NCBI GenBank assembly: GCA_964530825.1
Contig: CAZHCA010000019.1
Location: 1-64,000 of the forward strand
DNA length: 64,000 nucleotides
Direction: 5' to 3'
Source: CAZHCA01 sp964530825
GTDB taxonomy: Bacteria; Bacteroidota; Bacteroidia; Chitinophagales; Saprospiraceae
Shown here: positions 53,802-63,343 of the stretch, one piece after another
Layout: each line of letters begins with the position of its first letter
Position numbering within the stretch: the stretch's first letter is position 1
Made by a program: the position numbers and the translations under genes
The notes under the pieces: model-generated
What the model saw: only the letters and a program-made list of their open reading frames with translations
What the model was told of the DNA's origin: nothing
Databases searched by the model: none

Positions 53802-53895
53802 AGCTGGTTTGGTTTGAGTTAATGGAATAAAACTTTCGATTAAGATAGGGCCCCTGAAAAAATCAGGCAAATAAAGACTGGCCGAATTTGGGTGA

Positions 53896-55326
53896 TTAAA
53901 CGCTTGGTACTTTGCCGGCATTGCCTACTTTGGCTTGCAAAAACTGCAGATAGGAATTGTCGGGGAAAAACAGCGAACCGGCAATCATTCCAATAATTGC
54001 GGCCAGAGTACCCCATAACAGACTGGGTATTTCAGAGTGAACCAGAAATTCGGCTCCTATCCAAGTGGTCATACCTGCACCCATTGCCATTAAAGCACCG
54101 GTATCGGAAGATCTTTTCCAGTACAAGCCTCCTACCAAGGGGACAAAGAGCGATACCAGACTGAGTGCCGAAGATTGGGCTACCAGATCATAGATGTTGG
54201 CACTAGCCATGGCCATGAGGGCCGAACATACCCCGACAAATACTACGGACAACCGCATCGCGCGCAGCATCAGCTGATCGGAAGGACTTTCGAGTAGCGG
54301 ACGGATAATGTTTTCACCCAACACCGTGGCGGGTGCAAGCATAGCGCCCGCAGTGGTACTCAGAATGGCCGATACCAGGGCGCCGAAAAAAAGGATCTGT
54401 AACCCCAAATTTCCATGACGCATTACCAGGGCGGGAATTAAACCCTGAGCGTCGCCCGCTCCGATCCCAGGATAGAGTATACTTGCGCAAAGACTGATAA
54501 AAAGCGGGAGGAGGCCAATGGTGAGGTACAGCAGCCCAGCTAAATAAGAGGCCCGAACTGCGGTATCGACGTTGCGGGCCGCCATTACGCGCTGAAATAC
54601 ATCCTGTTGGGGTATGGACCCCAGTCCAATCGTGATCCAGGCAGCGAGGTAATGGGCGTAGTTGTGCCATCCGGGGTCGGGAATGAAACGAAAAAAACGG
54701 GTGGGTGTAGCGCTTAAAATAGTTTCCCAGTCGCCAATCTGCCGGAGTAAAAGACTGGACAAAATAAATAATCCGGAAATAATCACAACGGTTTGGATCG
54801 CATCGGTAACCGATACCGCCCACATGCCACCGATGAAGGTGTAGAAAACAACAATTAAGGCGCCGCTGATTATGCCATACACCAAGGGTATGCCGGCCAA
54901 TACCTGAAACATGACAGCCAGGGCAACCAGTTGGGCGGCAATCCAACCAAAATAGGAGGGGATCATGAAGAGGGCGGAGACCAATTCGGCAGTCCGGCTG
55001 AAGCGCATGCGGAAGAAATCGTTAAACGTTAGGATCTGCAAGCGGTAAAGCGGGCGGGCGAAAAACGCGCCAACCAGTAGCAAGCATAGGGCTGCACCGA
55101 ATGGGTCTTCGATTACGCCCAGCAGGCCGTGTTCGACAAACTCGGACGAAGCCCCGAGTATGGTCTCCGAGCCAAACCAGGTGGCAAACAGGGCGGAGGC
55201 AGCAACTAGCAACGGCAAGTTGCTGCCGGCTACGGCAAAGTCCCGGGTATTGTGCACCCGGTGCGAGGCCCACCAGCCTACCAGTAACGTTAGGAGGAGA
55301 TAAAGTGCAATGAACCCAATCAACAT
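53896..55326 (-). CDS. Sodium:solute symporter family transporter
   Basis: 476 residues, about 13 predicted membrane spans, SSS family (PF00474): N-terminal FAVAGSNLPLLVAASALFATWFGSETILG (quoted as FAVAGSNLPL and ATWFGSETILG), GGMWAVSVTDAIQTVVI and a helix with STTAGAMLAPATVLGENI. Substrate class unknown; members carry sugars, amino acids, pantothenate, proline or acids with Na+. Ends 95 nt upstream of the CsgG-like gene on the same strand. The next gene upstream, a 470-residue protein, is 19 nt away. Confidence 0.9.
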   Translation of the reverse strand: MLIGFIALYLLLTLLVGWWASHRVHNTRDFAVAGSNLPLLVAASALFATWFGSETILGASSEFVEHGLLGVIEDPFGAALCLLLVGAFFARPLYRLQILTFNDFFRMRFSRTAELVSALFMIPSYFGWIAAQLVALAVMFQVLAGIPLVYGIISGALIVVFYTFIGGMWAVSVTDAIQTVVIISGLFILSSLLLRQIGDWETILSATPTRFFRFIPDPGWHNYAHYLAAWITIGLGSIPQQDVFQRVMAARNVDTAVRASYLAGLLYLTIGLLPLFISLCASILYPGIGAGDAQGLIPALVMRHGNLGLQILFFGALVSAILSTTAGAMLAPATVLGENIIRPLLESPSDQLMLRAMRLSVVFVGVCSALMAMASANIYDLVAQSSALSLVSLFVPLVGGLYWKRSSDTGALMAMGAGMTTWIGAEFLVHSEIPSLLWGTLAAIIGMIAGSLFFPDNSYLQFLQAKVGNAGKVPSV

Positions 55327-55345
55327 GCTTGCAAATTAAGCCAGC

Positions 55346-56758
55346 TCAACCGAATTGTAAATAGTTGACCACCTCAGGAATTTGCCCCCGCAAGTTGGAT
55401 AATAATTCGCGCAACTGCGGAGTACGCTCCCTAAATTGCCGATTGGCCGACAGGTAACCTTCCAGATGATTTCGAATGGCTTGTTGATTAATCATCCCCT
55501 CTTTGTAACGGGCCACTTCGGTATACCAATGGATACTGGGCAGGTAGTTTGTACCTGAAATGAAAGACGCTTCCCGTTCCTCTAGCCGGTATTTTTCTGC
55601 CACGCGCAATAGTTTGCGGTATTTGTGCTGACCCAAAAGGGCTTCCAGGTAGGCAGAAAAGAATGTATGCCAGCGGTATTGTAAAACCTCCCGCTCGTAG
55701 GCCTTGAGAAAAGTTTCGGCGTAGTTCTCGGCATTACGGAAAAGCTGATTACCGAGCAGGCTCTTTACATAATAGGCTACAAAACCAATTTTGTTGTGCA
55801 TGTTTTGGGTAGTCTTCATCTCCTGGGTGGCGTTGCGCATCAATTGCAACGCTTCCTGAGCCCGCCCGGCACGCTGGAGAACGGCGCTGAGGTTGTTGAC
55901 GTAGAAAAGGTAATCGTGGGTCTTGCCTCGAACCGAAAGGTAGCCGTAGTAGATCGACTGCTCAAACTCCCGCAGCTTGGCGCTGAAAAGCATTCGAATG
56001 CTGTAATAGTTCAGCAGAATCCGTCGCGAATAAAACCGCCCTTTTAGGAAAGCCCGGTCAAGGTGGTCGAATTTTTCCTCCAGCAGGTCAAATTTGCGGT
56101 AATTAAAGCTGATAAAAGTAAGCCGCACAAAAGCCATGTAGCAGTGGTAGCCATCCAGCTTTTCGTCGAAAAATATCCGGTCAAGCCATTTTTCCCATTG
56201 AATGGATTCGACGCTGTTTTCGGCGTATTGCTTGACAATATCCTGGGTGGCCTGGTGCATTTGCTCTTCGGTGCGTTTACTGGCCAGGTAGGCTTCGTGG
56301 TATTCCTGTAAGAAATCGTTGACCAACTGGTGGTCGGCGTGGCGCATCCGGATGAGTAAAAACTGCCGGTAGTTGCGCAGCAATTCATAAAATTTCGAAA
56401 AGTAAAAAGCTGGATGCTGGTAATTTCGGACGGCTCGCAACAGTTGCTTTTCTTTTGCCTGATCGATCCGGTCGGTCACGATTTTTTGCTCAAGATCGAT
56501 CATCCAGGCAAATTGCCGGTCCACGTCAATGGCATCGAGGCGGCGCACGATCCAGTTTTTGAGATGGGAGTATTTGCGCTTATCGATTTTAGTGTCGAAG
56601 GGGGTAAACTGGTCGATATGTCGGCAATTGTAGTCGATCCGCTGTAAAATTTCCAGCTTTTGCGGATCTTCCAACTGCTGCACCGACAGTAAATATACCG
56701 TCTCATGCGGCAGGAGCGTATTGGCAAAAGCGGTGAATTTTTGCAGTTTACTTCTCAT
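55346..56758 (-). CDS. Uncharacterised 470-residue helical protein
   Basis: No family recognised. The sequence is helical throughout, rich in Leu, Tyr, Phe, Arg and Lys, with tetratricopeptide-like pairs in the middle and C-terminal part (for example YVNNLSAVLQRAGRAQEALQ and AENYAETFLKAYEREV). No signal peptide and no membrane span. It looks like a cytoplasmic scaffold or regulator; similar large orphan proteins occur in Saprospiria. Transcribed just before the SSS transporter (19-nt gap), so they may be functionally tied. Confidence 0.6.
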   Translation of the reverse strand: MRSKLQKFTAFANTLLPHETVYLLSVQQLEDPQKLEILQRIDYNCRHIDQFTPFDTKIDKRKYSHLKNWIVRRLDAIDVDRQFAWMIDLEQKIVTDRIDQAKEKQLLRAVRNYQHPAFYFSKFYELLRNYRQFLLIRMRHADHQLVNDFLQEYHEAYLASKRTEEQMHQATQDIVKQYAENSVESIQWEKWLDRIFFDEKLDGYHCYMAFVRLTFISFNYRKFDLLEEKFDHLDRAFLKGRFYSRRILLNYYSIRMLFSAKLREFEQSIYYGYLSVRGKTHDYLFYVNNLSAVLQRAGRAQEALQLMRNATQEMKTTQNMHNKIGFVAYYVKSLLGNQLFRNAENYAETFLKAYEREVLQYRWHTFFSAYLEALLGQHKYRKLLRVAEKYRLEEREASFISGTNYLPSIHWYTEVARYKEGMINQQAIRNHLEGYLSANRQFRERTPQLRELLSNLRGQIPEVVNYLQFG

Positions 56759-56806
56759 CCCTCAAGGAATTTCCACCATTACGCACTAAATGTACGGCTT
56801 TTTAGC

Positions 56807-57550
56807 CTAGAGAACGAGTCCGCCGTCTACACTTAGTGTTGTTCCGGTAATGAAGGCGGCCTCATCAGAAGCCAGAAACAAGTAAGCATCGGCGATCTCT
56901 TCGGGGAGTCCCAGGCGGCCCAGGGGAGTCTTTGCGGCCAGATCATCCAGGATATTTTGTGGTACGGCCTCGACCATTTCGGTGCGGATGAAACCCGGAG
57001 CCACCGCATTCACCGTTATGCCTTTGCGTCCGAATTCCCGGGCCCAAACCTTGGTCATTCCGATCAGGCCGGCTTTGGTAGCGGCATAATTGGTTTGTCC
57101 GAAATTTCCGTAGAGTGCCACTACCGAAGCGGCATTGAGAATGCGTCCATATTGCCGCTCCAACATATACGGGCTTACGGCTTTGGTGCAATGGAAGACC
57201 CCGGTCAGGTTGACGTCAATCACTTGTTGCCACTGCGTAGGCGACATTTTCTTCATGGAAGCGTCCCGGGTGATGCCAGCATTATTGATAAGGATATCGA
57301 TCTGGCCATAATCCTCAACTACGGTAGCGGCGGCTTGTTGGGCTGACTCCAGGCTGGTCGTGTCGACCTTGTAGAATCTGGCGTGGTGGCCCTTAGCCTG
57401 TGCCTGGGTAGCGATTTGGCGTCCTTTCTGTTCATCGATATCCCAAATAGCGACTTTGGCGCCCTCAGCCATGAATCGTTCGGCAGTAGCTTTACCGATG
57501 CCATTGGCAGCGCCGGTAACAATTGCAACTTTATTTTCGAGTCGGTTCAT
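56807..57550 (-). CDS. SDR oxidoreductase, 3-oxoacyl-ACP (or acetoacetyl-CoA) reductase type
   Basis: 247 residues, short-chain dehydrogenase with NAD(P) motif TGAANGIGKA, NNAG (INNAGITRDASM), catalytic Ser/Tyr/Lys in ASVVALYGNFGQTNYAATKAG and FabG-like GFIRTEMV. The NAGITRD block is typical of FabG/PhaB. In the same operon as an alpha/beta hydrolase (14 nt) and an SSS transporter, so it may act on a hydrolysis product rather than in fatty-acid synthesis. Confidence 0.9.
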   Translation of the reverse strand: MNRLENKVAIVTGAANGIGKATAERFMAEGAKVAIWDIDEQKGRQIATQAQAKGHHARFYKVDTTSLESAQQAAATVVEDYGQIDILINNAGITRDASMKKMSPTQWQQVIDVNLTGVFHCTKAVSPYMLERQYGRILNAASVVALYGNFGQTNYAATKAGLIGMTKVWAREFGRKGITVNAVAPGFIRTEMVEAVPQNILDDLAAKTPLGRLGLPEEIADAYLFLASDEAAFITGTTLSVDGGLVL

Positions 57551-57564
57551 TAGATGTTAGGTTA

Positions 57565-58509
57565 TTAGTCGGTGACAAAATTTTGAATGGCTTCATTGAC
57601 GGTTTCGGCGCAGTCCCACTGTACAAAATGACCACAGGGCGACAGCATTTTGAGTTGGCTGTTGGGCAGTTGCTCGTGACCGCTTTCGGCCACTTGTTGG
57701 GTCGTCATTTGTGGGTGCAAGATGCGATTGGGAATGAGGGCATCTTCTTTGCCGTATATGATCAGCGTCGGCAACGTCACTTCCGCAAGGCGGTCGAAGA
57801 CCGGTTCGGCTAACATGCCGGCAACACAACGTGGAATCATAGCGCAGTAGCGGCCGTAAGCAGCTGTATCGGCTCGCATTTTAAGCCGGTCTTCATACAT
57901 GAAGCGTGCCGATTCCGGCATTGTATTACCATGGAAGTTGAGGTTGAAATTAAACTCAATTTGTTTGGGCGTATTTTTCCGAATGCTTTCTGGCGTCAAC
58001 AGGCTGGCGAACCATGTGCGATGGTCTTCGGTAAAGGTTTCAAATCCGGCCGGAGCGAGTAACACAAGACCTTCAATCGGTGGGTCGGGCTGTAAGGCAA
58101 GGGTTAAAGCAATTTGTCCGCCCATAGAGTGGCCCACCAATATTACATTGTCCAGCTTTTTGATTCTTATAAAATCAGCAATGGCTTCGGCAAAAAACGA
58201 CATCGTGAAAGGATAATCACCCGAACTCGATTTGCCGTAATTGGGAAGGTCGACTGCGATGCACCGGAAGTTGGTCTGGAGTTTTTCGATATTTTTTTTC
58301 CATGCCAGGGAATAACTGCCCAAACCGTGTACAAAGAGTAACGTTTTCGGGCCTTGCCCCACCTCGAGGTAGGCCAGTTCGATGTCATCGGCTATTTTCT
58401 GGTATTTTACCGGAAAGGGATAGTCGACGTTTTTCATGGCGGCTTCTGGATGCTGGGCCGAAGCCCAGTAGTTAAGGATTAGTAACGCTAAAGTGATGGA
58501 TGCTCTCAT
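57565..58509 (-). CDS. Secreted alpha/beta hydrolase
   Basis: 314 residues, signal peptide (to WASAQ), then an alpha/beta hydrolase fold with oxyanion HGLGSYSLAW, nucleophile VGHSMGGQIAL (Ser near 143) and the terminal His in SPCGHFVQWD. Acts on esters, lactones or epoxides outside the cytoplasm or in the periplasm. The frame continues upstream to 58689 inside the transporter gene, but the ATG at 58509 gives the signal peptide. 11 nt after the transporter stop. Confidence 0.87.
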   Translation of the reverse strand: MRASITLALLILNYWASAQHPEAAMKNVDYPFPVKYQKIADDIELAYLEVGQGPKTLLFVHGLGSYSLAWKKNIEKLQTNFRCIAVDLPNYGKSSSGDYPFTMSFFAEAIADFIRIKKLDNVILVGHSMGGQIALTLALQPDPPIEGLVLLAPAGFETFTEDHRTWFASLLTPESIRKNTPKQIEFNFNLNFHGNTMPESARFMYEDRLKMRADTAAYGRYCAMIPRCVAGMLAEPVFDRLAEVTLPTLIIYGKEDALIPNRILHPQMTTQQVAESGHEQLPNSQLKMLSPCGHFVQWDCAETVNEAIQNFVTD

Positions 58510-58520
58510 GAACTTTGGTT

Positions 58521-60077
58521 TTAGGAAGCATGGGTAGAAGCTACATTCTGCGTTTGGGTGGTCGATGGTGAATCGGGTGCCGTAGTTTTTCGCAAAGCAA
58601 AATACAGGATAAGTCCAACCGCCAGGGAACTCAAGATGGCCAGGGTAGCGGCCACGGCCGGATTGCGTACCTCGGCTTGCATGTACCACGTCAGGCGGCC
58701 GTAATAAACCGAAAAGTGGACCAGCACCGCGGTGATCGAAGCGGCAATGGGTGCAGCACGGGGTACGTTGCGGAAGAAAATACCCAAGAGCACCGGAACG
58801 AAAGCTGCAGAGAAGTAGGCGTACACCCCGTTTTGTGCGAAAATGCCAACACTCAAACTGGGATTGACCAATTGCTGGTAGGATAGACTGATAACTACTA
58901 CTGCTAGCAATACGATGACAACCTTATTAATAGCCTGTAACAAACGCGGACCGCCGGGGCCCTGAGTAACGCGCTCCCCAATAATGGGGGCTACAATATC
59001 GGAAGTGATGCTGGTCGGTACGGTTTGGACCAGTCCTTCCAGGGTGGACAAACCTGCAGAGAGCAGTCCCAGAATGACTACGAGGCCAATGTAAATTGGG
59101 AACTCCTGGACTACGTAGGCCGGAATGATGCCGTCCATCTTCAGCGGCTCGCCCCCGACGGTCAGGTCCGGAAAGCTCAGGCGTGCGTAAAGCCCGGCCG
59201 CAACTACAGAAAAGAACAAGGCCTCAACCAGAATGGCAACGATCAGGTAACGATTTACATCCCGCTCGTCTTTGAGCAGGAGGGACTTCGTGATAATATG
59301 TGGCTGACAAACAATGGCGATGCCAACGATCATTGAACAGAAAATGATTTCAAAATAATCGCGAAAGAGGAAGCTAGAGGGATTGGTGGCGGTTACCAGC
59401 AAGGGGTCGACTGCACGCAATTTTTCCACAAACCCCTGTACGCCTTCAGAAAAATGTTCGTATCCGGAAGTGAGTAGAATAAAAGCGACGACGATCATGA
59501 TGCCGGCTTGTATGGTGTTGGTGTATACCATGGAATTGGCTCCGCCGAACATCATGTAGCCAAAAACAAATACGACCAGGCTGATCAGTACAGGCAGTTC
59601 AGCAACATTGAGTGATTTGCTCAGCACCTTGGTCATGCCTACGCAAATCAATACCATGAAAGTGATCAGTAGCAAAGATAAAAAGCCGAAAAAGATGGCA
59701 AATCCAGGGCTCTGGTATCGCTTTCCGATCCATTGCGCCATGGTCAGCGCCTTGACATGCACCCCTTGGCTGCGAAAGCTTTTCGTCAGTATGACCAACG
59801 ATACAAAAACCCCAAAGGGCAGCACGATGCCCAGTGCAATGATGCCGCTCCACCCGTACAGTGCGATAAATCCGGGGTTGATGATGAATGTGGCTGCACT
59901 AGTGATGGAGGCGGCCAGTGATAGGGCTACCGTGTAGGGCGAAAACTGAATACTACCCACGGCATACTCGGCAATACTGCCAGTGCGCATGGCGCCCCTG
60001 ACGACAAAAAAAAGCAGCAGGGCGGCGTAAAGGCCGATCAGTATGGCCGTAGCAAAGACAAGTTCCGGTGATGCCAT
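58521..60077 (-). CDS. Sodium:solute symporter family transporter
   Basis: 518 residues, about 13 membrane spans, SSS family: LAASITSAATFIINPGF near residue 60, a core with MMFGGANSMVYTNTIQAGIM and GLLSAGLSTLEGLVQTV. First gene of an operon transporter, secreted hydrolase, SDR reductase. Carries probably an organic acid or small neutral molecule; its sequence differs from the 53896-55326 symporter. The C-terminus ends in a Ser/Thr-rich tail. Confidence 0.9.
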   Translation of the reverse strand: MASPELVFATAILIGLYAALLLFFVVRGAMRTGSIAEYAVGSIQFSPYTVALSLAASITSAATFIINPGFIALYGWSGIIALGIVLPFGVFVSLVILTKSFRSQGVHVKALTMAQWIGKRYQSPGFAIFFGFLSLLLITFMVLICVGMTKVLSKSLNVAELPVLISLVVFVFGYMMFGGANSMVYTNTIQAGIMIVVAFILLTSGYEHFSEGVQGFVEKLRAVDPLLVTATNPSSFLFRDYFEIIFCSMIVGIAIVCQPHIITKSLLLKDERDVNRYLIVAILVEALFFSVVAAGLYARLSFPDLTVGGEPLKMDGIIPAYVVQEFPIYIGLVVILGLLSAGLSTLEGLVQTVPTSITSDIVAPIIGERVTQGPGGPRLLQAINKVVIVLLAVVVISLSYQQLVNPSLSVGIFAQNGVYAYFSAAFVPVLLGIFFRNVPRAAPIAASITAVLVHFSVYYGRLTWYMQAEVRNPAVAATLAILSSLAVGLILYFALRKTTAPDSPSTTQTQNVASTHAS

Positions 60078-60265
60078 AAGGTGCGGGTTTTATAAGACGA
60101 CCGGCATGGTATTTTTTGAATGATTGTGTGGCCGGGATCGCAAGTCGCAATATAAATGATCGGCAACCTACACCAGCGATGAAATAATGTTTTAAATAAT
60201 ATTTTTTAGGGGTTGACGATAGAGCCTTTTTCGGAATTTTTTTGATTCGAAGTTTTTTAGATGGT

Positions 60266-60292
60266 ACAATAAATTGAATATCAATTTATTGT
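60266..60292. promoter_or_regulatory. Palindromic operator candidate 1
   Basis: ACAATAAATTGA and TCAATTTATTGT form a perfect 12-bp inverted repeat with a 3-bp centre (ATA). No T tract follows, so an operator is more likely than a terminator. Confidence 0.6.
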
Positions 60293-60563
60293 GTAGTAAT
60301 AAAAACTGCTTACTGTGCATAATTTTAGCATGGACTTTTCTGAGAGGTAGGTAAGATTCTAACCCCTATCAAAAGCGGATTGGCTAGGGTTGACTTTTAG
60401 TAAATTCCCTTGTTGAGGCCCCATTTTCCGAGCATTGGGGAGGGATAGGACGTTTCGAGGCGCTTTTATCGATCTGTTTTTCAGGGGGCTAAGTAATAAG
60501 TCTCTTCAATTTTTTCGGACGAAATGGCATAAAGGTCAACCTAAAAAATCTATGATTTTAATA

Positions 60564-60576
60564 ATTGATAATCAAT
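60564..60576. promoter_or_regulatory. Palindromic operator candidate 2
   Basis: ATTGATAATCAAT, a 13-bp palindrome with the same ATTGA-N3-TCAAT core as the site at 60266-60292. It resembles the half-site style of Fur/Zur-type or other dimeric regulators, but I cannot name the regulator. Confidence 0.5.
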
Positions 60577-60775
60577 AAATTAAAGCTAAAATGTCTTAGC
60601 TGAAGCTTTTTAGTCGACTAGTTTAAATTTATGTTCTGGTGATACAAACATTTCATTATCCCCTAATTTCGATTCAGAATTTTTAAAAATGTTGCGGAAT
60701 TCAGCCAGGATATAATTTTTACCGACAGCTGATAAGCCGCATAAAGTATCAAACGATTACCGAAACCTTATCAAC

Positions 60776-63253
60776 ATGAAGAAATTTTATAGTACATTCC
60801 TAGGTCTGTTCCTGGCGACTTGGGTGCTCCAGGCCCAGTCCGGTACCATAGCCGGTACCGTGAGTGATCAGGAAACCCGCGAACCGCTTGTCGGCGCAAA
60901 CATCGTATTAGAGGGTTCGACGCGCGGTGCCTCTACCGATTTGGACGGTTCATTCCGTATCAGCGGCCTCGACCCCGGCAATTACACGGTTAAAATCTCC
61001 TATCTGGGCTACCAGAGCGAAGAGCGTGATGTAGCACTAGGCGAAGGGGGCGAGGTAGATCTTGATATCACCCTGGTAGCGGGCGCTACGGTAGGTGAAG
61101 AGGTCGTCGTATCGGGATCGCGACGGCGGGAAAAGCTGACCGAATCTCCCGCCACGATCGAGACTATTTTTCCCCAAGAGTTGACCGACCATGCCGGGAA
61201 CTCTGCAGAACTGCTGGCCCGCCAGAAGGGGATCGACTATTTCCGGGCCGGCGTAGCGGGCATTGGGATCAACGTTCGGGGCTTCAACTCAAACTTTAAT
61301 GCCAAGAACCTGCAGGTAACCGACGGACGCTATTCCACTTTGATTGCGACAGGGCTGCCTTTTGGACCCCTTAATACCGTGATCGAAGAAGATATCGAAC
61401 GCATTGAGGTGGTTCTGGGACCCAACTCGACAATGTATGGTCCCAATGCGCATAACGGATTGCTCAATACTATCACCAAAGATCCCCGCAACTCAGCCGG
61501 AACGGATTTTGTGGTGGGTGCGGGTAATCAGAGTCAGTTTTACACCCGGGCTCGACACGCCCAGGTCCTGAATGACAAGTGGGCGTATAAGGTCAATGTG
61601 GGCTATTCCAGGGCCGAAGAGTTCGAATATGTCGACTCTGTGTACATCGATCGCCTAATGGCCGACGGCAGCCTGGGCCCCGACGGGGAGGTCGAGGCCT
61701 ACGAAGAATTCATGCTCGATCGCGACCTGGAATTCCTGCAAACGGAAGCTGCCGTTTATTTTACGCCTAAGGAAGGGCACGATTTAATCTTCAACTACGG
61801 GCGTAGTAATAGTACTTATCTTTCTCCTACCAACGTGGGGCGCAACCAGATTATTGATTGGCGCATCAACTACTACCAACTGCGCTACGCCACCGACAAC
61901 TGGTTTGCTCAGGTTAATTTGACGACTAGTAAAACCGACGACACCTATTCGATCGACGAGCGTACCAAGCAGTATTACCGAGGCTTGGACGCAGGGCTGA
62001 GTGAGGAGGAAGCCGGTGGCGACTTTTCCTTTGCCAGTGGTGCCAAATTTCAGGATGACTCTCGCCGTTGGGCAGCAGAGGTACAATACAACGAAAAGTT
62101 TGGCAATTTAGAACTGGTTACTGGGGTGCAATACTTCCTAGACCAGGCCAACAGCCTTGGGACCTATCTGCTCGATGAAGACGAAGACGATTTCATCAAC
62201 GTCAATCAGGTGGGTGGTTACGCGCACCTGCAATACGACTTCGGCGGTGGCTGGCGGGCCATTGCGGCCGCCCGGGCCGATAACCACGAAGCCTATGGCT
62301 TTAACTTTGTACCCAAAGTGGGCATCTTGAATGTAGGCGATAAAGGCACCTGGCGCCTGACGTACGGCCAGGGTATTGCCGCACCTACCATCCTCAATCT
62401 GTACGGTAACTTGTTCAACGGCTTGATCCTGGGTAATGCTGAGGGCTTCACCTTGGTCGACGGTTCGACTGTACCGGCGCAGGAAGTTGAGCGCTTGCAG
62501 ACTATCGAGCTGGGTTACCGCGGACAGCTGGTCGAAAGCAAGTTATTCCTGGATGCCAATGCTTACTTTAACATCTCCGAGGATTTCCTAAGTCCGTTGC
62601 AAGTATTGGGTGTGGCTGCCTTGCGCGGTAACACGCCCATCGAAGAAGTGCAGGATGGGTTCGAAGCGCTGGGTGGTCTAGTGGCCTCCTACGTCAACTT
62701 CGGAGAATTCAACACCTACGGGTTCGATTTAAGCGCTACTTACTATTTCACTCCGCAGCTGAGTGCCACGGCTAATTATTCCTTCTTCAGCTATGATATT
62801 GACGAAGACAACCTGGAAAATGACTTCGATGGTAACGGCGAAGTTAATTTTCTCGATCTACTTGTGAATGCACCTGAGAACAAGGCCAATCTGGAGCTGC
62901 GTTATGCCGGCAGTCGTTTCTTCGGCAGCTTCTTTACACGTTGGGTACAGGAGTACAATTACTTCTCGAGCTTCCAGATTGCTTCGGAGACCATACCTGG
63001 CGTATCCTACCGGGGTGTTCCTATCGTTGAGAATGCTCGCTCTGCAGATGCCTTTAACTACGGTCCGCTCGGTGGGTTTGTTACCTTCGACCTGGGTATG
63101 GGATACCGCATCAATGATATCTTTACCGTAGCCGGTAACGTCTCGAACCTCTTTGATACCGAAATGCGGGAGTTCACCGCAGCTCCGCCTACCGGCCGAT
63201 TATTTGCCCTGGAATTACGCGTCAAGTTGGGGGCCATCGATCCGATAAAGTAA
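60776..63253 (+). CDS. TonB-dependent receptor with CarboxypepD_reg-like domain
   Basis: Outer-membrane importer, 825 residues: signal peptide (VLQAQSG), N-terminal carboxypeptidase-regulatory-like domain (IAGTVSDQETREPLVGANI, about 23-105), plug domain (about 115-230, EVVVSGSRRREKLTESPATIE quoted as EVVVSGSRRR), and a 22-stranded barrel ending in LELRVKL. Residues 683-694 form an EF-hand-like loop DFDGNGEVNFLD. No SusD partner is adjacent, so it is not a standard polysaccharide locus; siderophore, vitamin, peptide or metal-chelate substrates are possible. Preceded by a 700-bp regulatory region. Confidence 0.93.
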   Translation: MKKFYSTFLGLFLATWVLQAQSGTIAGTVSDQETREPLVGANIVLEGSTRGASTDLDGSFRISGLDPGNYTVKISYLGYQSEERDVALGEGGEVDLDITLVAGATVGEEVVVSGSRRREKLTESPATIETIFPQELTDHAGNSAELLARQKGIDYFRAGVAGIGINVRGFNSNFNAKNLQVTDGRYSTLIATGLPFGPLNTVIEEDIERIEVVLGPNSTMYGPNAHNGLLNTITKDPRNSAGTDFVVGAGNQSQFYTRARHAQVLNDKWAYKVNVGYSRAEEFEYVDSVYIDRLMADGSLGPDGEVEAYEEFMLDRDLEFLQTEAAVYFTPKEGHDLIFNYGRSNSTYLSPTNVGRNQIIDWRINYYQLRYATDNWFAQVNLTTSKTDDTYSIDERTKQYYRGLDAGLSEEEAGGDFSFASGAKFQDDSRRWAAEVQYNEKFGNLELVTGVQYFLDQANSLGTYLLDEDEDDFINVNQVGGYAHLQYDFGGGWRAIAAARADNHEAYGFNFVPKVGILNVGDKGTWRLTYGQGIAAPTILNLYGNLFNGLILGNAEGFTLVDGSTVPAQEVERLQTIELGYRGQLVESKLFLDANAYFNISEDFLSPLQVLGVAALRGNTPIEEVQDGFEALGGLVASYVNFGEFNTYGFDLSATYYFTPQLSATANYSFFSYDIDEDNLENDFDGNGEVNFLDLLVNAPENKANLELRYAGSRFFGSFFTRWVQEYNYFSSFQIASETIPGVSYRGVPIVENARSADAFNYGPLGGFVTFDLGMGYRINDIFTVAGNVSNLFDTEMREFTAAPPTGRLFALELRVKLGAIDPIK

Positions 63254-63279
63254 ACTTGGAAATCTTCCTATGTCAGCTG

Positions 63280-63332
63280 GCTCCGGGGGGTATAGCCTAT
63301 TGGGTTAGACCGCTCCCGGGAGCTGGCTTTTT
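63280..63332 (+). terminator. Probable terminator of the receptor gene
   Basis: GCTCCGGGGG-type arm (63280-63290) and CTCCCGGGAGC (63313-63323) can pair with one mismatch and a G-T wobble; TGGC then five T residues follow. Confidence 0.5.
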
Positions 63333-63343
63333 ACAATAAAATC

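Larger units (their letters stand above)
60078..60775. other. 700-bp AT-rich regulatory region before a TonB receptor
   Basis: No gene is visible. The left third serves the divergent SSS operon, the rest the TonB-dependent receptor. Two palindromes with the same core ATTGA-N3-TCAAT lie here (60266-60292 and 60564-60576). The length is unusual for this compact window. Confidence 0.6.
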
